A stretch of DNA of 64,000 nucleotides, taken from contig NZ_CP100416.1 of the NCBI RefSeq assembly GCF_026017845.1, positions 216,722 to 280,721 on the forward strand, in the 5' to 3' direction. The notes beneath the pieces are model-generated. The model did not search any database and had not been told where the DNA came from. It saw only the letters and a list, made by a program, of their open reading frames with translations. Shown one piece after another: positions 1 through 10,457 of this stretch. Each line of letters begins with the position of its first letter. Position 1 is the stretch's first letter. A program made the translations under genes and the position numbers. The stretch comes from Amycolatopsis mediterranei (lineage in GTDB: Bacteria; Actinomycetota; Actinomycetes; Mycobacteriales; Pseudonocardiaceae).

Positions 1-1080
<1,080 letters not shown>

Positions 1081-1084
<4 letters not shown>

Positions 1085-2031
1085 GCGAGACGACCGAGCA
1101 GCGCAACAGCGACGAAACTGCCGAGGCTGTTGAGCCTGCTGCGGCACGTGGGCCCTTCGGCCTGGTCGGCGGCGTCATCAAGACGGCGCGACCGCGGCAG
1201 TGGGTGAAGAACGTCCTGGTCTTCGCGGCCCCGTTCTTCGCGTTCTCGAAGTCGACCGACCGCACCGGTCTCCTGATCGACGCGATCATCGCCTTCGTGG
1301 CCTTTTCGCTGACAGCGAGCTCGGTCTACCTGATCAACGACGCGATCGACGTCGAGGCCGACCGGGCCCACCCGACCAAGCGCAACCGGCCGATCGCGGC
1401 CGGGATCGTGCCGGTCCCCCTCGCGTACGGGGCCGCGGTCGTGTTCTTCCTGGCCGGCCTCGGCGTGTCGTTCCTCGCCAGCTGGCAGCTGGCGGTCGTG
1501 CTGGGCGTCTACGAGGCCGTCCAGCTCGGCTACTGCTTCGGCCTCAAGCACCAGCCGGTGGTCGACCTGGCCATCGTCGGTTCGGGCTTCCTGATGCGTT
1601 CGATCGCCGGCGGTGTCGCGGGCGGCATCGCGCTTTCGCAGTGGTTCCTGCTGGTCACGGCGTTCGGCTCGCTGTTCATGGTGGCGGGCAAGCGCTACGC
1701 GGAGATCATGCTGTTCGAGCGGACCGGCGCGAAGATCCGCTCGTCGCTGAAGAAGTATTCGGCCAGCTACCTGCGGTTCGTCTGGGCGACGTCGGCAGCG
1801 ATCCTGATCATGTCGTACTGCCTGTGGGCGTTCGAGATCCGCCAGACCGAGCACAACTCGGTGTGGGCGCTCATCTCGATGGTGCCGTTCCTGGTGGCGG
1901 TGCTGCGCTACGCGGTGGACGTCGACGGCGGCATCGCGGGCGAACCCGAGGAGATCGCGCTCAAGGACCGCATCCTGCAGGTGCTGGGCGCGAGCTGGGT
2001 GATCATCCTGTTCCTGGCGTTCTACCTCTGA
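1081..2031 (+). CDS. ubiA: Decaprenyl-phosphate phosphoribosyltransferase (UbiA superfamily)
   Basis: A 316-residue polytopic membrane enzyme that transfers 5-phosphoribose from PRPP to decaprenyl phosphate, the first committed step towards the arabinose donor decaprenylphosphoryl-arabinose. The UbiA metal-binding motif NDAIDVEADR is at about residues 87-96, followed by HPTKRNRPIAAG as in actinobacterial DPPR synthases, and a second acidic block (ALKDR) lies near the C-terminus. The N-terminal 30 residues are polar and acidic. The start overlaps the PAP2 stop by four bases. Position and motifs match Rv3806c. Confidence 0.94.
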
Positions 2032-2149
2032 CTCGGTGCTGACTCATTGCGGATCGACAGGTTCGCTTCAGGCGGCACACAGCTGAGCGGCGCACCCTGA
2101 GGTGGTGGGGGCGGGCACTGCGCCCGTCCCCGTGACCCCAGGAGTGACC

Positions 2150-2755
2150 ATGAACGACCAGCCGCGCGAGCAGAAGGCCCCGGACGGACCCGACCAGCCG
2201 ACTGTCGAGCACCCGGCCCAGGCCAACCAGCCAACGGCGGCAACCGGCGAACCCACCGCGGCGCCAGGCAACCCGGCGACGCCTGCTGCCGAGCCCGAGC
2301 GGCCGGACCAGCCCACTCCCACGACCGCCGCGCCGGGTGCGGCCGCGCCCGCGGCTCCCGGCGAGGCGTCCGGACCCGCTCCGGCCGACCAGACCGCCGT
2401 CCACGGCCAGCAGCCTCCGCCCACCCCGCAGCTCTCGCAGCCCGGTCCCGGGCCGCACTACGCCTCGTGGGGCCCGCCACCGGCGGCCGCACGGCCGTCC
2501 GGCGGCTTCCGGCGGTTCGTCGGCCACCGGGCGACCCAGCTCGTCGCCGTCGGGGTGCTCGGCATGCTGGTCGGCGCCGGCATCGTCGGCGGGGTCGCCG
2601 CCGCGAGCCACCACGGTCCGCGGGATGGCCGGCCCGGCATCCACCGGCAGTACAACGGCCCCGACCAGGGCTTCAACGGCCGCGGGCCGGGCTTCGGCGG
2701 CCGCGGACCCGGCGGCCAGGGCAACGGCGGCACCGGCTCCGGGGACGGCATCTGA
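2150..2755 (+). CDS. Pro/Ala-rich single-pass membrane protein of unknown function
   Basis: I do not recognise a family. About 200 residues: residues 1-115 are Pro, Ala, Gln and Thr rich and probably disordered, one hydrophobic helix (ATQLVAVGVLGMLVGAGIV) lies near residues 122-145, and the tail is rich in Gly, Phe and Asn (repeated FGGRGPG-like units). The ATG at 2150 was chosen because AGGAGTG precedes it; a longer in-frame GTG at 2102 lacks such support. It lies between ubiA and the AftB-like gene on the same strand, so an envelope role is possible but unproven. Confidence 0.7.
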   Translation: MNDQPREQKAPDGPDQPTVEHPAQANQPTAATGEPTAAPGNPATPAAEPERPDQPTPTTAAPGAAAPAAPGEASGPAPADQTAVHGQQPPPTPQLSQPGPGPHYASWGPPPAAARPSGGFRRFVGHRATQLVAVGVLGMLVGAGIVGGVAAASHHGPRDGRPGIHRQYNGPDQGFNGRGPGFGGRGPGGQGNGGTGSGDGI

Positions 2756-2831
2756 TCCCGCACGGTTGAGCCCGCGCTGTGGCCTCGGCCACCTGTATCC
2801 CGCTCAGATCACAGAAGCATCACGAGCGGGG

Positions 2832-2837
2832 TACGGT
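2832..2837 (+). promoter_or_regulatory. -10 box (TACGGT) for the AftB-like gene
   Basis: TACGGT ends seven bases before the ATG at 2845. The geometry predicts that transcription starts at or next to the start codon. No convincing -35 box is seen. Confidence 0.5.
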
Positions 2838-2844
2838 GTCCGGG

Positions 2845-4362
2845 ATGCGAAGCGCCCCCGCAGAACTTCCCAAAGTCGTCCGCGCGCTGCCGGCGGCCAT
2901 CCCCGTCGCCCGCTCGTGGGCCCTGCCGGCGGGCGCCGCGGCCGCCTCCGCGCTGGTGTTCGCCCTGGTCAGCAGCCATCTCATCGATGACACCTACATC
3001 ACGCTGTCCTACGCGAAGAACCTCGCCTTCCACGGCCACTGGGGCCTGATCGAGCAGGGGACGGCGAACACCGCGACGTCGCCGCTGAACGTCCTGGCCC
3101 TCGGCGCGGTCACGTTCGTGGTGCGCGACGCCGTGCTGGCCGCAGGCGTCGTGTTCGTCGCCGCGCAGGTGCTGCTCGTGCTGGGCCTGCGCCGGCTGGG
3201 CGAGCGCACCGGCCTGCCGCCCGCGTTCGCGCCGCTGACCTTCGCGTTGCTGCTGGTCAACCCGCTGCTGCTGTCCTCGATCGGCCTGGAGGTGGCGCTC
3301 GGCGCCACCGGCGTCGTGTGGACGCTGGTCTACGCGGGGGAGCGCCGGGCCGGCCGCCTGGGCGTGGTGATCGGGCTGCTCGCGCTCGTCCGGATCGACC
3401 TGCTGCTGATCGCCGCGGTGCTGTTCGCCGCCCGCCGTGAATTCTGGGCCGGCATCTGGCAGACGGTCTTCGCGGCCCTCGCCGTCACGCTGCCCTGGTT
3501 CGGGTTCAGCTGGGTGGTGCTCGGCTCGGCCGTGCCGGACACGCTCGTCATCAAGATCAGCCAGCAGTCGTGGGGACCGTTCAGCTTCACCAACGGCCCG
3601 CTGCTCTACTGGCGCAACTTCCCGGCCGCGGCGACGCTGTCGTTCCTGCCGCTGATCCTGGCCGCCCTGGCCGGGGTGGCCTGGCTCGTCCAGTACCGCC
3701 GCGGTTCCGGGACGGCCCGCCGCCTGACGCCGTTCGCGGCGCTCGCCGCCGCCGGCGCGCTGCACTACCTGGCCTACAGCCGGCTGGGCGTGCCGCCCTA
3801 CCACTGGTACTACGCGCCGAGCATCATCGGCGCGACGATCTTCCTCGCCGCCTGCGCGTCGGCGGTCCCGGAGCGGGTCAGGCGCGGGACGTGGACGGTG
3901 GCCGGCGCGGCCCTCGCGGCGAGCGTGGCGGTGTACGCGCTGCCGGGCGTGCCCCGCCAGTTCGCCCCGATCACGAGCAACCACGCGTCGACGACGGAGT
4001 ACCGCGAAATCGGCCAGGAGCTGGCGGCCCTCGCCCACGGCCGCAAGGTCGAGACGGCGGGCGAGGTCGGCGCGCTGGCGTACGCGTGCGATTGCGAACT
4101 CGTCGACGAGTTCTCCGACCGAGGCGCGGTCGACCCGGCGATCGCCGAGACCAAACGCCGCAGCGACGACCTCGGCCGGGCGTTGCTGGAGGCCAACTTC
4201 CACAACTTCGACCACAGCGTCGGCCCGATCAGCCCGGACCTGGTCCTGGCGACGACCCGCCGCACCCCGCCGCGGACCGCGCTGGCGAGCTGGCACATCG
4301 ACTCGCCGTGGGTGGGCAGCCAGAACCTCTACCTGGTCCCCGCCCACGCCCTCGGCGGCTGA
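2845..4362 (+). CDS. aftB: AftB-like GT-C family arabinofuranosyltransferase
   Basis: A 505-residue polytopic membrane glycosyltransferase. The first extracytoplasmic loop carries the double-acidic motif HLIDDTYITLSYAKNL typical of GT-C enzymes using polyprenyl-phosphate sugars. About nine to eleven hydrophobic helices follow, then a soluble C-terminal domain of about 120 residues. AftB adds the terminal beta-1,2 arabinofuranose of arabinogalactan in mycobacteria; the call rests on the DD motif and on position after ubiA as in Rv3805c. Another GT-C arabinosyltransferase is possible. ATG 2845 was chosen over upstream starts because a -10 box sits just before it. It converges on dprE2 with a 16-base gap. 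Confidence 0.72.
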   Translation: MRSAPAELPKVVRALPAAIPVARSWALPAGAAAASALVFALVSSHLIDDTYITLSYAKNLAFHGHWGLIEQGTANTATSPLNVLALGAVTFVVRDAVLAAGVVFVAAQVLLVLGLRRLGERTGLPPAFAPLTFALLLVNPLLLSSIGLEVALGATGVVWTLVYAGERRAGRLGVVIGLLALVRIDLLLIAAVLFAARREFWAGIWQTVFAALAVTLPWFGFSWVVLGSAVPDTLVIKISQQSWGPFSFTNGPLLYWRNFPAAATLSFLPLILAALAGVAWLVQYRRGSGTARRLTPFAALAAAGALHYLAYSRLGVPPYHWYYAPSIIGATIFLAACASAVPERVRRGTWTVAGAALAASVAVYALPGVPRQFAPITSNHASTTEYREIGQELAALAHGRKVETAGEVGALAYACDCELVDEFSDRGAVDPAIAETKRRSDDLGRALLEANFHNFDHSVGPISPDLVLATTRRTPPRTALASWHIDSPWVGSQNLYLVPAHALGG

Positions 4363-4378
4363 GCCCCCGGCCTGAAAC

Positions 4379-5134
4379 TCAGATCGGGAGCTTGCGGAAG
4401 ATCGGCCGCGGGACGTGCCGCAGCGCCGACATCACCAGGCGGAACGGGGCGGGCGCCCACACGAGGTCCTTGCCCGCGCGGGCCGCGCCGACCGCGATCT
4501 CGGCGACCTGCTCGGCCGTCTGCGCCAGGGGAGCGTCCTTCAGGCCCTCGGTCATCTTCGTCTTGACGTGCCCGGGGCGGACGACCGTCACCTTGGCCCC
4601 GAACGGCGCGAGGGCCTCGCCGAGGCCCAGGTAGAAGCCGTCGAAACCGGCCTTCGTCGAGCCGTAGACGAAGTTGGACCGGCGGACTCGCTCGCCCGCC
4701 ACCGACGACAGCGCGATCACCGTGCCGTGGCCCTGGGCCTTGAGCTTCTCCGACAGCGCGACCCCGACCGACACCGCCGCGGTGTAGTTCACGGTGGCCA
4801 GCTCGACGGCCTTCGCGTGGTCCTGCCAGACCTCTTCGGGGTCGCCGAGCAGGCCGAACGCCACGACCGCCACATCGATGTCGCCGCCGTCGAACGCCTT
4901 GGCCAGCACGCCCGGGTGCGACGCCGTGTCCTTGGCGTCGAAGTCCACAGTGGACACTTCGGCGCCGCGGTCCTTCAGGCGCTGCGCGGCCGCGTCGAGG
5001 CGCGGCGAGGGCCGGGCGGCCAGCACCACGCGCAGCGGCTTCTCGGCCAGGTACTTCTCGGCGATCGCCAGCGCGATGTCGGACGTGCCGCCGAGCAGGA
5101 GCAGGGATTGGGGGTTGCCCACCGCGTCGATCAC
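4379..5134 (-). CDS. dprE2: Decaprenylphosphoryl-2-keto-beta-D-erythro-pentose reductase
   Basis: A 251-residue short-chain dehydrogenase that reduces the keto intermediate to decaprenylphosphoryl-arabinose, acting after DprE1. Rossmann motif [12 protein letters not shown] is at residues 15-26, and the catalytic set is Ser143/144 (ALSSVAG), Tyr157 and Lys161 (YGSTK). Length matches the mycobacterial enzyme (254 aa). The start overlaps the dprE1 stop by four bases (ATGA type), so both are translated from one transcript, the same order as Rv3790-Rv3791. Confidence 0.95.
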   Translation of the reverse strand: MIDAVGNPQSLLLLGGTSDIALAIAEKYLAEKPLRVVLAARPSPRLDAAAQRLKDRGAEVSTVDFDAKDTASHPGVLAKAFDGGDIDVAVVAFGLLGDPEEVWQDHAKAVELATVNYTAAVSVGVALSEKLKAQGHGTVIALSSVAGERVRRSNFVYGSTKAGFDGFYLGLGEALAPFGAKVTVVRPGHVKTKMTEGLKDAPLAQTAEQVAEIAVGAARAGKDLVWAPAPFRLVMSALRHVPRPIFRKLPI

Positions 5135-6501
5135 AGTTCGAGCCTCCGGCTCATGTCAGAGGCGAAAACGCCTTCGGGGTCGATGGAAGCGCGGACCTTG
5201 CGCCATTCTTCGAGCCGCGGGTACATCTTCGCGAACGTCTCGGGCGAGGTGCGCGAGTCCTTCGCGGTGTACAGCCGCCCGCCCAGCTCCAGGACGTCTT
5301 CGTCGAGCTCCTGGCAGAACCGGCTCAGGCCGTCCTTGATCGGGAAGTCGACGCAGACCATCCAGCCGGGGTGCGGGAACGACAGCGGCGCCGCGTTGCC
5401 CTCGCCCATCCGCTTGAAGACGTTGAGGAAGGACACGTGCCCCGACTCGGCGATCTTCCGGACGATGTTCCGCAGCGGCTCGTGCGCGTTCGGCGGCGTC
5501 GAGAACTGGTACTGCAGGAAGCCCTTCGAGCCGTAGGCGCGGTTCCACTCGCCGAACATGTCGAGCGGGTGGTAGAAGGCCGTCAGGTTCTGGATCACGC
5601 CGCGGGCCGCCTTCGGCGTCTTGCGGTAGTACAGCTCGCCGATGGCGCCGAAGGTCAGCTTGTTGGCCAGCCCGTTCGGGAAGACGTCCGGCAGCGTCGC
5701 CAGCTGCGGAGCGTCGAACTTCAGCGGGTTCGCGCGCAGCTTCGGCGGCAGTTCGTCCAGCTTCGCGAGCGAGCCGCGGCCGAAGGCGGCGCGGCCCAGC
5801 TTCGAGCCGGTGGAAATCGTGTCGAACCACGCCGACGAGTACGTGTAGTTGTCGTCGGAGCCGTTGCTGACCAGCTCCAGGGTCTCGTCGAGGTTGTTCG
5901 TGCGCTCGTTGTCCGCGAGGAAGTACGCGGTCTCGGTCTTGGTCATCCGGATCTTGGCCCGGACGATGATGCCGGTCAGGCCGATGCCGGCCACGGTCGC
6001 CCAAAACAGCTCGGCGTCCGGGCCCTCCGGCGTCAGCGTGCGGATCTGCCCGTCGGCGGTGATCAGGTCCATCGACACGACGTGGTTGCCGAAGCTGCCC
6101 GCGCTGTGGTGGTTCTTGCCGTGGATGTCGTTGGCGATCGCGCCGCCGATGGTCACCTGGCGCGTGCCGGGCAGCACCGGCACCCACAGGCCGTACGGCA
6201 GGGCCTCGCGCATCAGCTGGTCGAGGCTCACGCCGGCGTCGACGTCGACGAGGGCGGAGTCCGGGTCGATCGAGTGGATCCGGTTCAGCGGCGTCATGTC
6301 GATGACGAGGCCGCCGGCGTTCTGCGCCGGGTCGCCGTAGGACCGGCCGAGGCCGCGGGCGATGACACCGCGCTCGCCGGCCTGGGCCACGGCGCGGGCG
6401 ATGGTCTCGAGGTCCGGGGTGCTCAGGACATCGGCGGTGGTCGGTGCGGTCCGAGCCCAGCCCGTGAGCGTGCGACGCTGTGTTTCGGGTGCATGGGTCA
6501 C
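5131..6501 (-). CDS. dprE1: Decaprenylphosphoryl-beta-D-ribose 2'-oxidase
   Basis: A 456-residue FAD-dependent oxidase of the VAO/ALO family that oxidises decaprenylphosphoryl-ribose at C2'. The FAD-binding region includes [13 protein letters not shown] (about 50-62) and [15 protein letters not shown] (about 132-146). The C-terminal [10 protein letters not shown] block places a Cys at residue 383, equivalent to the mycobacterial cysteine modified by benzothiazinones, and [11 protein letters not shown] carries the conserved active-site Lys. The GTG at 6501 was chosen because TACGCT lies six bases upstream, predicting a leaderless transcript. Confidence 0.96.
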   Translation of the reverse strand: MTHAPETQRRTLTGWARTAPTTADVLSTPDLETIARAVAQAGERGVIARGLGRSYGDPAQNAGGLVIDMTPLNRIHSIDPDSALVDVDAGVSLDQLMREALPYGLWVPVLPGTRQVTIGGAIANDIHGKNHHSAGSFGNHVVSMDLITADGQIRTLTPEGPDAELFWATVAGIGLTGIIVRAKIRMTKTETAYFLADNERTNNLDETLELVSNGSDDNYTYSSAWFDTISTGSKLGRAAFGRGSLAKLDELPPKLRANPLKFDAPQLATLPDVFPNGLANKLTFGAIGELYYRKTPKAARGVIQNLTAFYHPLDMFGEWNRAYGSKGFLQYQFSTPPNAHEPLRNIVRKIAESGHVSFLNVFKRMGEGNAAPLSFPHPGWMVCVDFPIKDGLSRFCQELDEDVLELGGRLYTAKDSRTSPETFAKMYPRLEEWRKVRASIDPEGVFASDMSRRLEL

Positions 6502-6507
6502 CCGACC

Positions 6508-6513
6508 AGCGTA
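6508..6513 (-). promoter_or_regulatory. -10 box (TACGCT) for dprE1
   Basis: Minus-strand TACGCT, six bases before the GTG start of dprE1, consistent with leaderless transcription of dprE1-dprE2. It lies in the 125-base divergent region shared with the GtrA gene. Confidence 0.6.
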
Positions 6514-6626
6514 GCTACGCCCAATACCGCCCGGAACGTGACCCTGAAGTGCACATCTCTACACTTTGCGCATCAAGGCACAAGCGCCCGCGCGGGTGAC
6601 CATGACACAGGTGACGAGGTAATGCA

Positions 6627-7163
6627 GTGGTGGCGACCGATCCGCAAGCCGACATAACGGCTGTGGCATCTGGGGCCGAGCCCCAGACCCCAGCCGGGGG
6701 GCGAGCCCCCCTGGACCCCCCAACGGCAAGTGGGCAGTCCTCTCCGGGACTGCTGGGCCAGCTCGTCCGCTTCGCCCTGATCGGGGGCTTTTGCGCCCTC
6801 GTCGACCTGGGCACCTACACGTTGCTGACCCAGGTGGCCGGGATGGCCACCTCACCGTGGGTCGACGTCGCCCGCGCTATCTCTTTCATCGTGGGCACGA
6901 CCACGGCGTTCTTCCTGAACCGGAAGTTCACCTTCGCCGGCGGGCGCCGCGACGGGAAGGCGCAGGTCGGCTCGTTCGTCCTGCTCTACACCGTGACGTT
7001 CTTCGTCGCGGTCGGGGTCAACCAGCTCATGCTGAACGTGTTGCCGGAGTCCGCGTGGCAGCGCACCCTGTGCTGGGCCGTGTCGCAGGCCACCGCCACC
7101 GTGATCAATTTCGTGATGCTCAAGTGGGTCGTTTTCCGCGAGCCGTCGACTGAGGAGAACTGA
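6627..7163 (+). CDS. GtrA-family membrane protein with repeat-derived N-terminus
   Basis: A 178-residue protein whose residues about 47-170 form the four-helix GtrA fold (RFALIGGFCALVDLG, ISFIVGTTTAFFLNRKFTF). The mycobacterial homologue next to dprE1 (Rv3789) is about 121 residues and is linked to arabinogalactan assembly. The roughly 45 extra N-terminal residues here are partly encoded by a GC-rich palindromic repeat (6671-6720, residues about 15-31). GTG 6627 is preceded by GAGG at suitable distance; no other start before the GtrA core is better supported. Eight bases separate it from glfT2, so they form an operon. Confidence 0.85.
   Translation: MVATDPQADITAVASGAEPQTPAGGRAPLDPPTASGQSSPGLLGQLVRFALIGGFCALVDLGTYTLLTQVAGMATSPWVDVARAISFIVGTTTAFFLNRKFTFAGGRRDGKAQVGSFVLLYTVTFFVAVGVNQLMLNVLPESAWQRTLCWAVSQATATVINFVMLKWVVFREPSTEEN
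6671..6720. repeat. REP-like GC-rich palindromic element inside the gtrA-like coding frame
   Basis: Two adjacent short hairpins (GGGGC-CGAG-CCCC and GGGGGGC-GAG-CCCCCC type). The reverse complement closely matches the element at 37864-37914. It is translated within the GtrA N-terminus. Confidence 0.75.
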
Positions 7164-7171
7164 GGACTTCC

Positions 7172-9091
7172 ATGCCCGGCAAAACAGCTACCCCGGCGCC
7201 GACCACCGAAGCCGGCCCGGCCGTCGAGACGCGGTTCACCGAGCACACTCCGCAAGGTCGCCTGACGGCGCAGCGCGGGCTGTACGCCGGCCCGGCGCCG
7301 ATCGTCAGCAAGGACCTGTACGCCGAGCTCGAGTGGGGCGCGGCCGTGCGGGAACGGGCGTCGATCGCCCTCGAGCCCGCCACCAAGGTGTCGGGCAACA
7401 CCTACTTCGGCCGGTTCCCGGCCAGCTACTGGCAGCGCTGGACGAACGTGTCCGAGGTTTCGGTCGAGGCCGTCGTCACCGGCACCGGCCTGCTGTCGAT
7501 GGGCGCCTCGGACGTCGAGGGCGAGCCCCGCGTGGTGGCCGCCGAGCAGGTCAAGGACGCCAAGCAGGCGAAGCTGTCGCTGACCGGCAAGCTGGACAAG
7601 TTCTACGACGGCGGCGCGCTCTGGCTCGACCTGGAGACCGAGGGCGGCCAGACGCTGCGCGTCGAGCAGGTCCGCTGGACCGTCGAGGCGCCGGAGAAGA
7701 TCCGCCCGACCGCGGTGACCATCTGCACGATGAACCGCGCCGACGACTGCCTGAAGAACCTGCAGGCCCTCGCCGCGGACGTCTCGTCGCTGGAGACCCT
7801 GGACGCGATCTACGTCGCCGACCAGGGCACCGACCTCGTCGAGTCGCGCGACGGCTTCGAGCAGGTCGCCAAGGACCTCGCCGACAAGCTGCACTACATC
7901 AAGCAGCCGAACCTCGGCGGCGCCGGCGGCTTCACCCGCGGCCTCTTCGAGGTGGCCGGGCACACCGCGACCGAGCACGCGAACGTCCTGTTCATGGACG
8001 ACGACGTCCTGCTCGAGCCCGACCTGGTGATCCGGATGACGGCGTTCTCGAACCGCGCCGCCGACCCGATCATCGTCGGCGGCCAGATGCTCAACCTGTT
8101 CCACCCGAACCAGCTGCACGTCGGCGCCGAGTACGCCCGGCTCAACACACTCGAGCCCGGCCAGCCGGTCGAGCACTCGCTGACCACCGCCGACCTGCTC
8201 GGCGTGGACGAGGAGACGCTGAAGCCGAACCGCCAGGAACGCCGTCTCGACGCCGGCTACAACGGCTGGTGGTCGTGCCTGATCCCCTACGAGGTCGTCA
8301 AGGCCACCGGCTACCCGCTGCCGTTCTTCTTCCAGTGGGACGACGCCGAGTACTCCTACCGGGCCCGCGCGCACGGCTTCCCGACCGTCACCCTGCCGGG
8401 TGCGGGCGTGTGGCACGCGGACTTCCACATGAAGGACTGGGACGAGTGGCACCGGTACTTCAACCTGCGCAACTCGATCATCACCGCGGCGCTGCACTCG
8501 CCGTTCAACCTGAACCTGCTCTCGCGGGTGCTGATCGCGCAGCTGGTGCGCTACCTGCTCGGCATGCAGTACGGCCTGTCGGCGACGCTGATCAAGGCCG
8601 TCGAGGACTTCCTGAAGGGCCCGGAGATCCTGCGTGACGGCGGGGTCGAGGCGATGAAGGAGATCCGGCGGATCCGCGAGGACTACCCGGAGACCAAGCG
8701 CCACAAGGCGACCGACGTCCCGGGCATCGCCTCCAGCGACATCGGCATCATCAACAGCTCGCCGCGGCCTGCCCTGCAGCGCGTGGTGCTGATCCGGCGG
8801 GTGCTCGACCGGATCCTCGGCCGCAGCCGCTTCGGGCTCGGCGCGGTGCCGATCGACGAAGCCAACTGGTGGCACATCGCGCTGTTCGACACCGCCGTGG
8901 TCACCGACGCGAACCAGGAAGGCGTCCGCGTCCGGTCCTACGACCGGGTGAAGATGTTCGCGCTGGCGAAGCAGGGCGCGCGGGTCGTCCAGCGGCTGCG
9001 CAAGGAAGGCGCGGCGGTGCAGGAGCAGTACAAGCGGGCCATGCCCGAGCTCACCTCGCGCGAGAACTGGAAGCGCCTGTACAAGCTCTGA
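7172..9091 (+). CDS. glfT2: Galactofuranosyltransferase GlfT2 (GT2 family)
   Basis: A 639-residue processive galactofuranosyltransferase that alternates beta-1,5 and beta-1,6 linkages to polymerise galactan on the inner face of the membrane; the mycobacterial enzyme has 637 residues. An N-terminal beta-rich domain precedes the GT-A domain. The metal/UDP motif is MDDDV (Asp276-278), the catalytic WDD is at 389-391, and metal-binding histidines are in GVWHADFH and EWHRYF. GGAGGFTRG matches the UDP-Galf binding loop. It is separated from glf by several genes, unlike in mycobacteria, and ends at a strong hairpin. Confidence 0.96.
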   Translation: MPGKTATPAPTTEAGPAVETRFTEHTPQGRLTAQRGLYAGPAPIVSKDLYAELEWGAAVRERASIALEPATKVSGNTYFGRFPASYWQRWTNVSEVSVEAVVTGTGLLSMGASDVEGEPRVVAAEQVKDAKQAKLSLTGKLDKFYDGGALWLDLETEGGQTLRVEQVRWTVEAPEKIRPTAVTICTMNRADDCLKNLQALAADVSSLETLDAIYVADQGTDLVESRDGFEQVAKDLADKLHYIKQPNLGGAGGFTRGLFEVAGHTATEHANVLFMDDDVLLEPDLVIRMTAFSNRAADPIIVGGQMLNLFHPNQLHVGAEYARLNTLEPGQPVEHSLTTADLLGVDEETLKPNRQERRLDAGYNGWWSCLIPYEVVKATGYPLPFFFQWDDAEYSYRARAHGFPTVTLPGAGVWHADFHMKDWDEWHRYFNLRNSIITAALHSPFNLNLLSRVLIAQLVRYLLGMQYGLSATLIKAVEDFLKGPEILRDGGVEAMKEIRRIREDYPETKRHKATDVPGIASSDIGIINSSPRPALQRVVLIRRVLDRILGRSRFGLGAVPIDEANWWHIALFDTAVVTDANQEGVRVRSYDRVKMFALAKQGARVVQRLRKEGAAVQEQYKRAMPELTSRENWKRLYKL

Positions 9092-9100
9092 GGTGCGTCA

Positions 9101-9137
9101 CGAAGGCCGTCTCACGCGCGTCGTGAGGCGGCCTTCG
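9101..9137. terminator. Bidirectional hairpin between glfT2 and the 9143 gene
   Basis: A 15-base stem with one mismatch (CGAAGGCCG then CTCAC) and a seven-base loop, placed between convergent stops. It probably terminates both genes. Confidence 0.75.
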
Positions 9138-9142
9138 CCGTC

Positions 9143-9388
9143 TCAGGCGTGCATGCCGAACACGGTGCTCTTCCGGGCGAGGTCGTCGATGTACGCGGCG
9201 GCGACGTGCGCGAAGTTGACCGCGACCACGGAATCGTCCTTGGTGGTCACGGATTCGACGGCGCCGGTCTTGACGAGCTGGGCGAGCTTGCCCGCCAGCT
9301 TCCCGGATTCTTCGGTGGTCAGCGCGAACAACAGCGGTTCGCCGCCGGTGGCGAGGTGCAGGACAAGGGCGGGTTTCGGGTCGGCCAT
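9143..9388 (-). CDS. Small conserved-looking actinobacterial protein, function unknown
   Basis: An 81-residue soluble protein. It begins MADPKPALVLHLATGG and alternates beta strands (LLFALTTEE, ESVTTKDDSVVAVNF) with helices, with no membrane segment or signal peptide. No family was recognised. The ATG at 9388 gives a compact ordered protein; longer in-frame extension upstream has no supported start and covers the palindromic repeat. It converges on glfT2 across a hairpin. Confidence 0.65.
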   Translation of the reverse strand: MADPKPALVLHLATGGEPLLFALTTEESGKLAGKLAQLVKTGAVESVTTKDDSVVAVNFAHVAAAYIDDLARKSTVFGMHA

Positions 9389-9454
9389 GCGTCCATCGGA
9401 CCAGCGCCGATCTGCGCCGGGCAAGCGGGTTCGCTGAGGGCGCAGCTGTCGTTC

Positions 9455-9500
9455 GGGGGGCTCCGGGTGGCGGAGCCCCCGGCCCGGGGCGAAGCCCCGG
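9455..9500. repeat. REP-like palindromic element
   Basis: GGGGGCTCCGGGTGGCGGAG followed by CCCCC, then a second hairpin CCGGGGC-GAA-GCCCCGG. The same structure occurs at 62714-62760. It lies in the divergent region between the 9143 gene and the EspG-like gene. Confidence 0.75.
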
Positions 9501-9562
9501 TTGTCACTACGGTGGACTACCGTTTTCGGCGACGACCGGAAGACCCCGGGGGGACGGAAGCG

Positions 9563-10327
9563 ATGCCTCACTCGTTCTCGCTGTCGCTGGCGGCGGTGGA
9601 CATCCTGCTGGAACAGCTCGGGCTCGGCCGCGCGCCGACGCCGTTCGAGGTCCCGCACGTCGGCACGACCGTCGAGCAGCGCGCGATGATCCGCGACGCC
9701 GTCGTCCGCGACCTGACCGGCCGCGGGCTGTGGAGCCGCGGCCGCCTCGACCCGGACGCCGAGCTGGCGCTGGCCACGTTCGTCCGCGGGAGCGTGTCCA
9801 TCAACGCGGCCGCCGAGCTGGGCGATCGCCACCTGTTCGCCCGCGTCGCCTCCGACGGCCAGTTCGCGGTGCTCGCCCGCCAGCAGGAGAACCTCCTCGT
9901 CTTCGAGGAGGTCCGCCCGACGGGCATCGTGCCGGCGATCGTCGACCTCCTCCCGTTGACGCCGGCCGCGCCCGGCCAGTCGGTGACGATTTCGCGGCCG
10001 GTCCAGCAGCCCCGCCACCAGCGCCGTGACGAGGCGTACGACCCGTTCGCCGGAGTCAGCGCCCCGCGCTCGCACAGCGGCGCCGGTGGCCCGCAGGTCC
10101 GCATGATCGAGCGCGTCTTCCAGGAACCGAAGAAGCGCGTGGGCCAGTTCACCGCCCAGACCCGCGGCGGCACGTTCCCCCCGCTGGCCTGGTTCGACAC
10201 CCCGAGCGGCCGCTGGCTGATGTCCTCCCGAGCGGCCGACGACGGCCAGCGCTGGATCACCTACGCCCCGGCGGACAACGCCCGCCTGGCCCAGCAGCTG
10301 TACGCCCAGCTCGAAGGCCAGTTCTGA
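9563..10327 (+). CDS. EspG-family ESX (type VII) secretion-associated protein
   Basis: A 254-residue cytosolic protein of the EspG family, the chaperones that bind PE/PPE-type substrates in ESX systems. Family features seen: N-terminal LSLAAVDILLEQLGLGRAP, the helical RDAVVRDLTGRGLW, the central LVFEEVRPTGIVPAIVDLLP and the C-terminal YAPADNARLAQQLYAQL. The ATG at 9563 follows a purine-rich GGGGGGACGGAAG. The group downstream (helical protein, DUF3558 lipoprotein, PPE-like protein) supports an ESX accessory role, although no EccA-E core gene lies in this window. Confidence 0.82.
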   Translation: MPHSFSLSLAAVDILLEQLGLGRAPTPFEVPHVGTTVEQRAMIRDAVVRDLTGRGLWSRGRLDPDAELALATFVRGSVSINAAAELGDRHLFARVASDGQFAVLARQQENLLVFEEVRPTGIVPAIVDLLPLTPAAPGQSVTISRPVQQPRHQRRDEAYDPFAGVSAPRSHSGAGGPQVRMIERVFQEPKKRVGQFTAQTRGGTFPPLAWFDTPSGRWLMSSRAADDGQRWITYAPADNARLAQQLYAQLEGQF

Positions 10328-10406
10328 CGATCGGGGAACCGGTCGCACCGCCGGTGCGTCCGAAGGGGAGATCGGTGAACAGCCGTTGCGCTGGGTGCCC
10401 GGCTAG

Positions 10407-10412
10407 TAGACT
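10407..10412 (+). promoter_or_regulatory. -10 box (TAGACT) upstream of the ESX accessory group
   Basis: TAGACT, five bases before a GTG at 10418 that opens a 17-codon frame ending at 10471, and 45 bases before the ATG at 10458. It could drive the 10458-12986 genes with a translated leader. Confidence 0.45.
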
Positions 10413-10457
10413 TCCGGGTGCACACGCACGGGCGAAGCGATTCGGGGTGGAACAGCG

